Source: Gordonibacter faecis
Lineage (GTDB): Bacteria > Actinomycetota > Coriobacteriia > Coriobacteriales > Eggerthellaceae
DNA length: 64,000 bases
NCBI RefSeq assembly: GCF_030077735.1
Contig: NZ_JASJEU010000003.1
Location: 310,001-374,000 of the forward strand
Direction of reading: 5' to 3'
The notes under the pieces are model-generated. The model saw only the letters and a program-made list of their open reading frames with translations. It was not told where the DNA came from and did not search any database. This document shows, in pieces, positions 1 through 9,140 of the stretch. Position 1 is the first letter of the stretch, and every line of letters begins with the position of its first letter. A program made the position numbers and the translations under genes.

Positions 1-242
1 TTCTCGCTGATGAAATGCGTAAACGCGCGGTCTGCATGACCGTTATTAATATTGGTGAACTGGTTAAGAACCTCGACAACGATTTTCGCGCCAAGAATGC
101 GCACGTACCTTGGAAAGCAATCGCAGGGTTCAGGGATGTTGCCGCGCATAAGTATCAGACGTTGCGCATGGAGGATGTGTACGCAACGGTGTCGGACGAT
201 TTTCCTGCACTGAAAGAGATGCTTGAAAAGATTATTACTTAG
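1..242 (+). CDS. HepT-like RNase toxin (DUF86), 5' truncated by window edge
   Basis: The frame is open to the left edge, so the N-terminus lies outside the window. About 79 C-terminal residues are visible, ending in TAG. They contain RDVAAHKY, which fits the RX4HXY active-site/modification motif of HepT (MNT/HEPN) ribonuclease toxins. The preceding segment (ADEMRKRAV then VINIGELVKNL) matches the helix that usually precedes this motif in DUF86 proteins. In known pairs the partner MntA nucleotidyltransferase lies next to HepT and AMPylates the motif tyrosine. No MntA lies downstream, so any partner must be upstream of the window. Family assignment rests on the motif; toxin activity is inferred. 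Confidence 0.75.
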   Translation, partial: LADEMRKRAVCMTVINIGELVKNLDNDFRAKNAHVPWKAIAGFRDVAAHKYQTLRMEDVYATVSDDFPALKEMLEKIIT

Positions 243-265
243 CAGATAGATTACTCAGAGAATAC

Positions 266-305
266 GAAGGGGGGCGATGCGTGAACGTCGTCCCCCTTCT
301 TTTCT
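266..305 (+). terminator. Rho-independent terminator after the HepT-like gene
   Basis: A 12-bp stem with one mismatch (GAAGGGGGGCGA paired with TCGTCCCCCTTC) and a 10-nt loop is followed on the plus strand by TTTTCTT. It lies between the convergent HepT-like and serC genes and may also stop serC transcripts. Confidence 0.75.
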
Positions 306-313
306 TATGGTAA

Positions 314-1396
314 TTACTTATGCACCTGTTCGAACTTGTCCATGAACTGTACGAGGGCTTCTACTCCTGCTTTGGGCATGGCGTTGTAGATGCTGGCTCG
401 CATGCCTCCTACGCTGCGGTGGCCTTTGAGGTTCTCTAGGCCGGCGGCTTTGGCTTCAGCTACGAAGGCGGCGTCGAGGTCGGCGTCGCCCGTGACGAAC
501 GGAACGTTCATGAGGGAGCGGTCCTCTTTGCGCACCGTGCCGCTGAAGAGGGTGCTCTGGTCGAGGAAGTCGTAGAGCAGCGCGGCTTTCTCCTGGTTGC
601 GCGCTTGCATGGCCTCAAGGCCGCCCTGGGCTTTCAGCCACTTGAACACCTTGCCGCAGATATAGATGCCGTAGGCGGGCGGCGTGTTGTAGAGTGAATC
701 GGCGTCGGCCTGCGTCTTCCATTTCAGCATGGTGGGCGTACCTTCCAGCACGTCGTCCGTGATGAGGTCCTCGCGGATGATGGCGATGACCACGCCAGCG
801 GGACCAATATTTTTCTGCGCGCCGCCGTACATGACGCCGTATTTGGTGATGTCAACCGGCTCGGAAAGGAAGCACGACGACACGTCGGCCACGAGGTCCT
901 TGCCCTTGGTGTTCGGCAGTGTGTGAAACTTCGTGCCGTAGATGGTGTTATTTTCGCAAATGTAAACGTAGTCGGCGTCGGGCGACACGTCCAGGTCAGA
1001 GCAGTCGGGAATGTAGGAGAACGTCTCGTCCTCGCTGCTGGCGATGGCGCGGGCGTCGCCGTAGATCTTGGCCTCCTTGAAGGCCTTCTTCGCCCACGAA
1101 CCCGTGATGAGGTAGTCAGCCACGCGGTTCTTCATGAGGTTCATCGGCACGGCGGCGAACTGCTGCGAGGCACCACCTTGCAAGAACAGCACCTTATAGT
1201 TGTCGGGGATACCCACGAGTTCACGCAGGTCAGCCTCAGCGTTCTGGATAATCTCGCCGAACGCCTTGGAGCGGTGGCTCATCTCCATGACGGACATGCC
1301 CGTACCCGCGTAGTCGAGCATTTCGGACGCGGCCTCAGCCAGCACCTCCTCGGGCAAGACGGCGGGACCTGCTGAAAAGTTGTACACCCTGGCCAT
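314..1396 (-). CDS. serC: Phosphoserine aminotransferase
   Basis: SerC converts 3-phosphohydroxypyruvate and glutamate to O-phosphoserine in serine biosynthesis. It is a PLP enzyme of the class V aminotransferase fold. The 360-residue length is normal. It begins RVYNFSAGPAVLPEEVL, typical of the family, and the PLP lysine is K195 in GGAQKNIGPAG. The C-terminal RSVGGMRASIYNAMP segment is also characteristic. The ATG at 1396 has AAGAAGGAG a few bases upstream. The gene stands alone here. The preceding pathway enzyme, serA, is about 51 kb away in this window rather than adjacent. Confidence 0.96.
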   Translation of the reverse strand: MARVYNFSAGPAVLPEEVLAEAASEMLDYAGTGMSVMEMSHRSKAFGEIIQNAEADLRELVGIPDNYKVLFLQGGASQQFAAVPMNLMKNRVADYLITGSWAKKAFKEAKIYGDARAIASSEDETFSYIPDCSDLDVSPDADYVYICENNTIYGTKFHTLPNTKGKDLVADVSSCFLSEPVDITKYGVMYGGAQKNIGPAGVVIAIIREDLITDDVLEGTPTMLKWKTQADADSLYNTPPAYGIYICGKVFKWLKAQGGLEAMQARNQEKAALLYDFLDQSTLFSGTVRKEDRSLMNVPFVTGDADLDAAFVAEAKAAGLENLKGHRSVGGMRASIYNAMPKAGVEALVQFMDKFEQVHK

Positions 1397-1737
1397 GCGC
1401 GCTCCTTCTTCTCGTGCGGTGCCCCGCGTGCCCGGCGCGCGCCACCAAGGGTGCGCGGTCGTCGGCTGTTGAGGCTGTTCGTGGGACGCATTGTACTATG
1501 CGCGCAGCCCTCCTGCGCGGCGGCGCGTAAAAAGATCAGCGGACGGCCCGAAGATGACGGCCCGTCGTCGCGCGTGTCGTTTCGCTGACTAGTCGGACAT
1601 GCCCGGGAAACGGTTAGCCCCGCTCCGATGGGGCGCGCCTCGCCAACGCATACACTCCCATCTCGCACCCCATAAACCACCGCGCCGCGCGAACTCCCGC
1701 GACGCGCCACCCATCACAGCGAGAAAGGAGGCGGGGC
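1397..1737. other. Intergenic region between divergent serC and the C39-like gene
   Basis: No convincing gene is present. The stretch must hold the promoters of both flanking genes. A 16-bp near-palindrome lies at 1487-1502 (CGCAT, six bases, ATGCG) and contains a TACAAT hexamer on the minus strand that could be a -10 box for serC. No good -35 was found. The palindrome may be an operator, but nothing identifies its regulator. Confidence 0.4.
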
Positions 1738-2658
1738 GTGACCTACCGAGGGCTTCCCTACTTTGTGGCCCAGCGCGCCAATTCCGGCAGCCGCCACGAC
1801 CCGTACGCCTCCGAGCGCCACGTACTGCCCGACCGTGTAGGCGGCGTGCGCTACTCAGCCGAGCCGCACTCCCCCCGCAGGCGTGTGGCACCCTACCCCA
1901 CGAGTGGCACTGTGGCCCCTGCGCATGCTCATGACGTTCCCTCCCCTGATGACACGCCCACCCTCTCCGAGGTCGAGCCGCTGCGCATCCTGGTGGCAGT
2001 TATGCTTATGGCAGTGGTAGCGCTCGCTGCCGCGTTCGCGGGGATTGGCATAGCCGAGCGCTTTACCGGAAGCGTTGATGAAGCACTTGCCGAAGGTGGC
2101 GTGCTGCAGGCGCGCTCGGATGATGTCGTGGTACACAGCACCCCCTCATCGGCCTGGGAGCAGGGCACCGTGCCCCAGCTCTACCAGGTAGACCCCCAGT
2201 GGGCCGACCGTCCCTACGCCGAAAGCACGCTGGGAGCCGCTGGTTCCGCGCCGCTCGCGCTGGCCATGACGCGCATCGCCGTAACGGGTGACCGCGCGAC
2301 GGGGCCTGTGGAAGTGGCCTCCTTTGTCCAAAGCGCTGGGTTTGCCGACGAGCCCGACCCCACGCGTCTTCTCACCGACGGTGCCGTCTCACTCGGCCTG
2401 GCCGCACGCCCGGTGGAAGCCTCTGAGCAGGCGGTACGCCGGCAGATAAACACCGGCCACCCCATCATCTGCGTAGTGAGCGGCGGCGCGTTCGGCAGCC
2501 ACCCGTGCTGCATTGTGATCACTGACATCGACCGCCACGGCAAACTCATCGTGAACGACCCTGGCAGCATCGAACGCACCGAACGCCACTGGACCTTCGA
2601 CGAAGTCCTCTCAGTCAGCTCCAACCTCTGGGCCTACAGCACGGCGCAAGTGCAGTAG
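1738..2658 (+). CDS. Membrane-anchored protein with degenerate C39-like papain fold
   Basis: This 306-residue protein has an Arg/Pro/His-rich cytoplasmic N-terminus (1-80), one membrane helix (about 83-105) and an outer C-terminal domain (about 150-300). That domain follows the Peptidase_C39_2 pattern: a YAESTLGAAGSAPLALAM segment where active members have GCGPTSLAM, then GSHPCCIVI (His255), then NDP (273-275). The catalytic cysteine position is Ser170, so it is probably not a classical cysteine peptidase and may bind rather than cut. The GTG start at 1738 is chosen because GAGAAAGGAGG lies 6 bases upstream. It is convergent with the NCS1 permease gene. The fold call is moderate; the function is unknown. 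Confidence 0.6.
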   Translation: MTYRGLPYFVAQRANSGSRHDPYASERHVLPDRVGGVRYSAEPHSPRRRVAPYPTSGTVAPAHAHDVPSPDDTPTLSEVEPLRILVAVMLMAVVALAAAFAGIGIAERFTGSVDEALAEGGVLQARSDDVVVHSTPSSAWEQGTVPQLYQVDPQWADRPYAESTLGAAGSAPLALAMTRIAVTGDRATGPVEVASFVQSAGFADEPDPTRLLTDGAVSLGLAARPVEASEQAVRRQINTGHPIICVVSGGAFGSHPCCIVITDIDRHGKLIVNDPGSIERTERHWTFDEVLSVSSNLWAYSTAQVQ

Positions 2659-2682
2659 AAAGAAACCGTACACGCTTTCGCA

Positions 2683-4113
2683 TCAAGCCGTTTCAGCAAC
2701 CTCATCCGTCGCGCTTTCCAAAACTTCGCCCTGTTTTACAAAATCCGCCAGGCGCTCAGCGTCGGCGGCGCGAACCTTATCGCGCGCACACCAACTGAGC
2801 GTCACATACACCACTACCGTCAAAGGCACCGTCGTCAGAAACGGCACAGCCACCACACCCGTCGCGTACAGCACACCATTCACAACGCTCACCAGGGCAA
2901 GCGTGGTCACGCCGCGCCAGTTCACGCGCTCAACAGCCTCAAGCGGAATGCCGCGCGCGCCGATATGCAGCGGCCCGCGCACCAGGTAGTAGTCGGTTAT
3001 CAGCAACACACACCAACTGATAGTCAGAATGCTGCCGAAGCTCATGAACGCGTTCACCTGATCGAGGATGCCGCCCAAAATGAACACAAGCCCCACCGCA
3101 TTGGCAATGACCACAGCAACGGGCCACTTCAGCTTCACGCCAAAGAGCGAGTCAAACAAATTCGACACCGCGTTCGCACCGCCGATAGAATTGGAGGTTT
3201 CCACCTTCATCTGCGACAGGCAAATGATCGCAAGCCCCACGCCGCCCGCCGCCAGCACCAGCGACACACCGGGATTCGTGATGGCCGCATGCGCCGCACC
3301 AGTGGCGTCGTAGCCCATCCCCGAAAAGTATTCGACGGACTTTTCGAACCCAAAATACGTGATGAGCGCACCAAACAGGTAAGTAATTACGGCGAAGAGG
3401 CTTCCCACCAGTGAGATGGGCACAAGGTCGCGCTCGCGGCGGGCAAAGCGCGTGAAGTCGGCGGCGAACAGGGCCAAAAGGCCACTTGTCATGATGGCGT
3501 AGTTCACCCCGTAGGCAAACCCCTCGCCTTCCCCCACGCCCGGAATGAGCACGCCATGCGTGAGGGCGTCTCCCATCTGGCCATTCGCTGCAATGAGATA
3601 CACCACATACCCCATAACGCAGAAGAGCGCCACCACAAACACCGCGTTCATGCGCGCGATAACCTTCGTACCAAACAGCGCCATGAACACCCACACGCAC
3701 GAGATACCAATAAACAGCGCCCAACGCATCCAGTCCTCGCTCCAGCCGAATGCGAACAAGATGGCGTTGCCCAGCTGCACAGTACCCACCGCCAGGACAC
3801 CTACCAGCAGAAATATCCACACGAGCGAGCCTGCAGCTGAGCCCTTCGTTCCAAAGATGTAGAGCCGCGACACCACGTTGTTCGGCAACCCCTCGCGAAA
3901 GGTGATCTTACCCACCAGATAGGTCAGCACGAAACTCAGCACGAACGTGATAGCCATAGCCACCCCGCCGAGCGCACACCCCGCGTAGAACGCCACGATG
4001 CCGCCGCCCATCAGCTTGGAAAGGCTCGACACCACCCCGGACAAGATGGACGCAATGTCGGGCCACGCCAGCCGCTCACTCTCCGGCACACGCTCGAACA
4101 GCGATTCCTTCAT
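2683..4113 (-). CDS. NCS1-family nucleobase permease (cytosine permease-like)
   Basis: A 476-residue protein with about 12 hydrophobic helices. It starts with a short cytoplasmic leader (ERVPESERLAWPDIASI) and a first helix of the CodB/NCS1 type. NCS1 proteins co-transport purines, pyrimidines, hydantoins or related compounds with H+ or Na+. No catabolic cytosine deaminase or dihydropyrimidinase gene is adjacent, so the substrate cannot be set. The start ATG has AAGGGGAAT upstream. It lies downstream of the GntP permease gene on the same strand but is separated by a 205-bp gap with a large hairpin, so it is probably a separate unit. Confidence 0.8.
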   Translation of the reverse strand: MKESLFERVPESERLAWPDIASILSGVVSSLSKLMGGGIVAFYAGCALGGVAMAITFVLSFVLTYLVGKITFREGLPNNVVSRLYIFGTKGSAAGSLVWIFLLVGVLAVGTVQLGNAILFAFGWSEDWMRWALFIGISCVWVFMALFGTKVIARMNAVFVVALFCVMGYVVYLIAANGQMGDALTHGVLIPGVGEGEGFAYGVNYAIMTSGLLALFAADFTRFARRERDLVPISLVGSLFAVITYLFGALITYFGFEKSVEYFSGMGYDATGAAHAAITNPGVSLVLAAGGVGLAIICLSQMKVETSNSIGGANAVSNLFDSLFGVKLKWPVAVVIANAVGLVFILGGILDQVNAFMSFGSILTISWCVLLITDYYLVRGPLHIGARGIPLEAVERVNWRGVTTLALVSVVNGVLYATGVVAVPFLTTVPLTVVVYVTLSWCARDKVRAADAERLADFVKQGEVLESATDEVAETA

Positions 4114-4177
4114 AAGATTCCCCTTTTCCCCTTTACTTGACGCAAGTACTACCTTGTTGGCGCCAGTAAGTCAGCGA

Positions 4178-4277
4178 GGGCACCCGTGGTGCCCGAGGTT
4201 CGTGGGATCGCGGGGACGAAGCGTACTTTGTACGTGAGTCCCCGGGATCGCGCGAAGATCGGGTGCCACGGGTGGCC
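4178..4277. repeat. 100-bp imperfect inverted repeat with nested hairpins
   Basis: Two 40-nt arms (4178-4217 and 4238-4277) are reverse complements at about 32 of 40 positions. They flank a 20-nt centre that contains CGTACTTTGTACG. Each arm also has an internal dyad, for example GGGCACC-CGT-GGTGCCC at 4178-4194. The symmetry of the whole unit is unlike a simple terminator and suggests a REP/MITE-like element or a structured RNA. Confidence 0.7.
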
Positions 4278-4288
4278 GCAGCGTCGAG

Positions 4289-4320
4289 CAGTTCCGCAGG
4301 CCGGCAGGCCGGCGGAACTT
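4289..4320 (-). terminator. Hairpin overlapping the stop of the GntP-type gene
   Basis: AGTTCCGC at 4290-4297 pairs with GCGGAACT at 4312-4319, with GGCC-rich inner pairs. It starts within the TAA of the minus-strand permease gene. There is no clear U-run, so intrinsic termination is only possible. Confidence 0.4.
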
Positions 4321-5638
4321 AAACAATCCCCAGATTCGCCATTACAATCATGACAACGAGGGCGCACAGACCTGCTCCGATAGAGATGGCGGCAATGTGC
4401 TTGTAGGAGTTCTTATGATTGAGCCCCATGGCAGCCAGCATGCCGAACATCGCGCCCGAGTTGGGCAGTGCACCGCCGATGGTGGCCGACGTGGCGATGA
4501 TCTTGGCGAGCGCCGCCGGGTCAACGCCCGTGGCCAGGTAGGGATCGAGGAAGTTACCCGCGATGATGCCCACCGCACCCGAGCCGGAGCCCATGATGCC
4601 GCCGAGCGCCGCAGCCATCGTGGCAGCAGACACATATGTGCCGCCCGGCATGTTGAAAATGGCCTCATAGATGACCGTAAAGCCCACAGAAGCAGCAGCC
4701 ACAGTACCCACGCCAACAGCAGCGGAGGTGAACAGCGCTGGCCCAAGGGAGTTCTTGGCGCCCGTACCCATGACGTCGCGCTGGCTGTCGATGTACTTGT
4801 TAAACACAATCATGGAAGCAACCACGGCAACAATCATGGCGATGTACACCACGTTCGCCATACCCAGCTGCGAACCGCCAATGATAATGACAATCAGCAG
4901 AATAAGCGGCAGCAGCGCAACGAACAGGTTCGGCGTGGCCTTCCCTTCGTCCACAGCAACCTCACCAGCGGGAGCCTCGTACACCTCGCCGCGCGCCTGA
5001 GCACGCTTGAGCGCGAACTTGATGTAGATGCACGACACCACAATGGCGATAAGCGAACCCACGATACCCATGATGGGAGCCGCCGTGAGGGACACACCGC
5101 AGCCGTTGGCAGCGTTGATCCAGGCGATGGCAGGCACACCCGGAATCATAGCCATGGTGAACGAGCACGCCGCCAGCGACCACGCCGCGCAGAACAGATG
5201 CCACGGAATGTTGCATTCCTTGAACAGCGGACGCGCCAGCGGAATGAGCGCGAACATTGCCACGAACATAGAGATACCGGTGTACGTGAGAATGGCGCCC
5301 ACCGCGGCAATACCCAGCAGCACCAGATACGGGCTTTTGGTGCCGACCTTATTCATGATGGCGGTGGCGATGGAGCGCGCCGCACCCGACTTGTCGATAT
5401 ATTCGCCCAGAATGGCGGCGCCCATGAAGATGAGCAGGTTTTTCTGCACGAAGCCCGCAAGGCCCGTGACGTAGGACGACTCCCCGCCCACCATAGCCGC
5501 GGCAATGTCCATGCCGTTGGTGAGCGCGATAATGATGGCGGTCACAATGGACGTAACAAGGACGTTCCACCCCTTCATGGCCGCAACAACGAAGAATACG
5601 AGACCGACAACGATGCCGGCAACCCCTATCCACTCCAT
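4319..5638 (-). CDS. GntP-family organic acid:H+ symporter
   Basis: A 439-residue, very hydrophobic protein with about 12-14 helices. The N-terminus (GVAGIVVGLVFFVVAAMKGWN) and the GGTYVSAATMAAALGGIMGSGSG and ALPNSGAMFGMLAAMGL segments resemble the GntP gluconate/carboxylate permease family. Known members import sugar acids, hydroxy acids or citrate-like acids. The ATG at 5638 has GGGGAAG six bases upstream. It follows the FeS subunit gene by 33 bp on the same strand, so it is likely the last gene of the molybdoenzyme operon and may import that enzyme's substrate. The substrate itself is not readable from the sequence. Confidence 0.75.
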   Translation of the reverse strand: MEWIGVAGIVVGLVFFVVAAMKGWNVLVTSIVTAIIIALTNGMDIAAAMVGGESSYVTGLAGFVQKNLLIFMGAAILGEYIDKSGAARSIATAIMNKVGTKSPYLVLLGIAAVGAILTYTGISMFVAMFALIPLARPLFKECNIPWHLFCAAWSLAACSFTMAMIPGVPAIAWINAANGCGVSLTAAPIMGIVGSLIAIVVSCIYIKFALKRAQARGEVYEAPAGEVAVDEGKATPNLFVALLPLILLIVIIIGGSQLGMANVVYIAMIVAVVASMIVFNKYIDSQRDVMGTGAKNSLGPALFTSAAVGVGTVAAASVGFTVIYEAIFNMPGGTYVSAATMAAALGGIMGSGSGAVGIIAGNFLDPYLATGVDPAALAKIIATSATIGGALPNSGAMFGMLAAMGLNHKNSYKHIAAISIGAGLCALVVMIVMANLGIV

Positions 5639-5671
5639 AACACTTCCCCTTTCATTTGATTATTCCCCAAC

Positions 5672-6415
5672 CTATGCCATATCGTTTCGCGAGGCGCGCA
5701 TGAGTTCGATGGTTGATGCGTGCTTCATGCGCAGCTCGTTGCGGCGAATGGTTCCCTCGTCGAAGGTGTGCAGGTCTTCCTCGCTTTCGAACAGCGTGCC
5801 CAAGTCACCACGCTGCTGGTTAAGCGCGATAGCCTCGTCCACGTTGTAGGGCACGAGCGGCTGCTTCTCCCGCGGGTTCCAAATGAGAAACGCCGGGTGC
5901 GTGGTATCGGGCGAGGGCATGCCTTCGCAGTAGCGCACGTCGCCATACTTTTCAATAAGTTCATCAAGTGGGCCGAAATCAAACGCACGCAGCGGGCAGC
6001 TCATCGTGCACGCGGGCTGCTGACCTTCCGCCAAACGGTCGACACACATGGTGCACTTGCTCATCTTGCAGTTAGGCTCATCGGTGACAAAGCGCGGCGC
6101 GCCGTAGGGACACGCATCGTAGCACGCCCGGCAGCCTTCGCATTTATCCTGATCAACCAGCACTGCACCGAACTCATCTTCCTTGTAGAGCGCACCCGTC
6201 GGGCACACCTTCACGCACGTCGGGTCCTCGCAGTGCGCACAGGGAAACGCAAGCGAATGCAACCGCAGGTTGGGAAACGTGCCGCTTTCCCATTCATACA
6301 CGGTCATCCATTTCTCCGCGCCCGGCTCAAGGCCGTTCCAGTCCTTGCACGCAATGCTGCACGCCTGGCAGGCATAGCAGCGATTCATGTCGAAAAAGAA
6401 TCCGTACTGGGTCAT
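5672..6415 (-). CDS. Four-cluster ferredoxin subunit of the molybdoenzyme (DmsB-like)
   Basis: This 247-residue electron-transfer subunit carries four cysteine groups for [4Fe-4S] clusters: CYACQACSIAC (C13, C16, C19, C23), CAHCEDPTCVKVCP, CEGCRACYDACP and CKMSKCTMCVDRL with the late CTMSCP. The arrangement is that of DmsB/PhsB/TtrB-type subunits, which pass electrons to a Mo-bis-MGD enzyme. The ATG at 6415 is preferred over one 21 bases upstream because AAGGAG lies at the right distance before it. The gene starts 4 bp after the stop of the catalytic subunit, so the two are translationally close. No membrane anchor (DmsC/NrfD) gene follows. Confidence 0.9.
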   Translation of the reverse strand: MTQYGFFFDMNRCYACQACSIACKDWNGLEPGAEKWMTVYEWESGTFPNLRLHSLAFPCAHCEDPTCVKVCPTGALYKEDEFGAVLVDQDKCEGCRACYDACPYGAPRFVTDEPNCKMSKCTMCVDRLAEGQQPACTMSCPLRAFDFGPLDELIEKYGDVRYCEGMPSPDTTHPAFLIWNPREKQPLVPYNVDEAIALNQQRGDLGTLFESEEDLHTFDEGTIRRNELRMKHASTIELMRASRNDMA

Positions 6416-6419
6416 GGTG

Positions 6420-9017
6420 CTACTCCTTCCCCTCACCGAGCGCCTGGCGCAGCTTCAACGCCACCTGCGCACCGCGCATGCCACCGCGCTCGGCTTCTCC
6501 ACCGAAGCCCTCCGCGTCGCCGTCGGCAATCTTCTCCACTTCCACCAGGCCGGCCGTAATTAGCGCGCCCAGAATGTGGGGCAGATGGCTGTCGTCAAGC
6601 AGAATGTTCGGCGTGCCGCGCATGTCTTGGCCATAGGTGTTCATCTCGGCGGATGTGCCGTCGGTCTGATACCACGCACCGTGGTGAACGGCCGCCGTGC
6701 CGGGCATCATGCGGTTTGTGACGTAAGCCGTCAGCACCACTTCGCCGCGGTCGCTGCTCACGCGACAGATATCGCCGTCCTTGATACCGCGCGCCTGGGC
6801 GTCCACGCCCGAGATCCACACGGCGTGGCGGTAGCAATCCTCGCGCATGAAGGGGTTGTTGTCGTTGCTCGAATGCTGGCGATAGATGGACACCGGCGAC
6901 ACGAGCGACAGCGGGTAGTCCTTCACCTTCGGGTTGTAGAAGCCGTCGTTGGATGCCGAGCCGATGTCGCCCTCCACGTAGCTGGGACTCCACACGGGCA
7001 TGGGCTCAATCTGGCCGCGCCAGCGCGATTCGGTCATGTCGTGGGTTTTCACATAATTGGAAGAGAACTCAATCTTGCCGGTCGGCGTGTCGAAGGGGCT
7101 CGCACCGCGCTCAAGCGTGGTCTTAAACGGGTAGTACGGCACGTCAATCTCGGTGCGCACAACGGGGCTCGCGTTGAATTCTTCCCAGGTGGGCGGCTTG
7201 TCGTAGCCGAGATACGCCATCAGCGTTTCGTTGCTGGCCCACTTCTCGAACGCTTCCTTATAAATTGCCTCCTGCGCGTCCACCCAGTGCTCCACGTCCA
7301 CGTCGGCCATGCGCGGGTTGTAGCCTTTGACCACGTCGTCGCCCAGGCGCTTGGCAATTTGGGTCCACACCCACTCCTTCGAGCGCACCTCGCCCGGGAA
7401 CTCGACGCCGCGCGCGCAGAACGTGAAGTAGTTGCGCATGCCGTTGGGGCCGCTCACGAAGCGCTGGTGGCCGTACATATACTCATCCATGCCTTCGAAC
7501 TGCCACACCGGGGCGGGCAAAATGATGTCGCAGAGTTCCGCCGTAGGCTGGTTCAGGTGCCACTGGAAACCCCAGTTGAACTCCGTGGAGGCCATGCCCG
7601 CAAAGCGCTTGTTCACGTTGGAGTGGTTGTTGGCGTAATTGTTTTCGAAGATGATCATCTGGACGTTCGGCAGCGGCGCGTCGTTGGTGGGTGAACCAAT
7701 GCGATGACGGAATTCGCTTTCGCTCATGCGGCCTTCCCAGTAGTCCTTCTGGCAGGCCAAAATCTCCGTAAGGCAGTTGTTGTTGAACAGCACGGGCACC
7801 TTGTAATTGCCAGGATTGCGACCGAAGTCGGCAAGCGGCGCGGGCACGCGACCCGGCGTAGGCAGGCAGGCGCCCGTCTGGCAGCCACCTGCGCACGCGA
7901 TGTTGCCGGTCATGGCCTGCAACAACATGGAGGCAGTAGCGCTGTAGTCGCCCATGTGGCGCTTGGCGCAGGAATAGAAGTACTGCAAATGGACCGGTTT
8001 GGTGGTGCCATAGAGCCGCGCGAACTCGCGAATGGTCTCGGCCGGAACGGCGCAGATGGGAGCCGCCCACTCAGGCGTCTTCTTGATGCCGTCTTCGCCC
8101 TCACCCATGCAGTAGGCGCGCCACTCTTCGAAGCCCTCCGGGTCAACCCACGCGTCCACGAATTCATGGTCAATCAGGTCTTCCTCGTAGAGCACCTGCG
8201 CCACGGCCAGCATCATGGCAAGGTCGGTGCCGGGGCGAATGGGAATCCACTGGTCAGCCAGAATTTCAGCCGACTGGGTGTAGCGCGGGTCGATGACAAT
8301 GGTCTTGCAGCCGTACTCGTGCGCCAGCTGCATGTAGTACGACGTGGGGCCAAACCACGCCACCACCGGATCCATGCCCCACATAATAAAGAGCTTGGAG
8401 TTGAAAAGGTCGCTTGCCTCAAAGCCCGGCAACGCGTCGGAAAGGCCCTTGGCCGTTTTCGACAGGTCGACGCCGAGGTGCAGCATCTCGCCAGCGGCAT
8501 GTCCCGACGTGGAGTGCTCGCCCCACGCGCCAAAGCCTGCCTCCCACCAGGGAGCCAGCGGGAAGCCGTTCTTCTCGAAGCTGGGATACTGCGAGTGGAA
8601 GATGCCGTAGGGGCCATACTTCTCGCGAATCTCCACCATCTTCTCCGCGATAGTGTCGAGCGCTTCTTCCCAGCTGATGGGCACGAAGTAGCCCTTGCCC
8701 GCACCCTTTTCGCCCACACGCTTCATGGGATACAGAAGGCGCGTCTCGGCGTAGAGTTCCTTCTTCCAGGAATGACCCATGGCGCAAGGGCGCATCTGCA
8801 CGTTGCCCTTCCAGATGTTTTCCCAACCGCAATCTTCGCGGCTGTCGTTCGCATTGACGGAGTCGTCGGGTTCGATTGCGCTGATGGCGCCATCCTTCAC
8901 GTGGCATTTCAGAACGCAGGCGGAATCCCAGCACCCATTTGCCGGGCATGACGTGTAGAAGATGCGCTCGCCCTCGCGCCGCTTCTTGCTTGCATCAATG
9001 ATGCCTTGCTTGTCCAT
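6420..9017 (-). CDS. Molybdopterin (bis-MGD) oxidoreductase catalytic subunit, DMSO reductase family
   Basis: An 865-residue catalytic subunit. It has an N-terminal cysteine cluster (CPANGCWDSACVLKC), then RPCAMGHSWKKELY and YPMKRVGEKGAGKG, the HSTSGHAAGEMLH region, DPRYTQSAEILADQWIPIRPGTD (pterin binding) and a C-terminal molybdopterin dinucleotide-binding domain with RQHSSNDNNP and RHAVWISG. The start ATG at 9017 has AAGGAGG upstream; an in-frame start 72 bases further upstream lacks one. No twin-arginine signal is present, so the enzyme is cytoplasmic. That fits soluble two-subunit enzymes of this superfamily (pyrogallol transhydroxylase or catechol dehydroxylase style) better than respiratory, exported DmsABC. 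The substrate is unknown. Confidence 0.9.
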   Translation of the reverse strand: MDKQGIIDASKKRREGERIFYTSCPANGCWDSACVLKCHVKDGAISAIEPDDSVNANDSREDCGWENIWKGNVQMRPCAMGHSWKKELYAETRLLYPMKRVGEKGAGKGYFVPISWEEALDTIAEKMVEIREKYGPYGIFHSQYPSFEKNGFPLAPWWEAGFGAWGEHSTSGHAAGEMLHLGVDLSKTAKGLSDALPGFEASDLFNSKLFIMWGMDPVVAWFGPTSYYMQLAHEYGCKTIVIDPRYTQSAEILADQWIPIRPGTDLAMMLAVAQVLYEEDLIDHEFVDAWVDPEGFEEWRAYCMGEGEDGIKKTPEWAAPICAVPAETIREFARLYGTTKPVHLQYFYSCAKRHMGDYSATASMLLQAMTGNIACAGGCQTGACLPTPGRVPAPLADFGRNPGNYKVPVLFNNNCLTEILACQKDYWEGRMSESEFRHRIGSPTNDAPLPNVQMIIFENNYANNHSNVNKRFAGMASTEFNWGFQWHLNQPTAELCDIILPAPVWQFEGMDEYMYGHQRFVSGPNGMRNYFTFCARGVEFPGEVRSKEWVWTQIAKRLGDDVVKGYNPRMADVDVEHWVDAQEAIYKEAFEKWASNETLMAYLGYDKPPTWEEFNASPVVRTEIDVPYYPFKTTLERGASPFDTPTGKIEFSSNYVKTHDMTESRWRGQIEPMPVWSPSYVEGDIGSASNDGFYNPKVKDYPLSLVSPVSIYRQHSSNDNNPFMREDCYRHAVWISGVDAQARGIKDGDICRVSSDRGEVVLTAYVTNRMMPGTAAVHHGAWYQTDGTSAEMNTYGQDMRGTPNILLDDSHLPHILGALITAGLVEVEKIADGDAEGFGGEAERGGMRGAQVALKLRQALGEGKE

Positions 9018-9140
9018 CGCTCCTCCTTGTACCTTGGCTTGGACTGTGGGGCAAGCATAGAGCGCCGCCCGAGCGCGCAAGGCTCTCATCTGCGGATTCG
9101 CTGAAACGATTGCTTACAGGTGGTGTAAGAAGGATGTACA

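Noticed and set aside
6576..8951. Two long plus-strand open frames opposite the molybdoenzyme gene
   Set aside because: They are shadows of a strongly supported minus-strand gene, with biased composition and no start signals.
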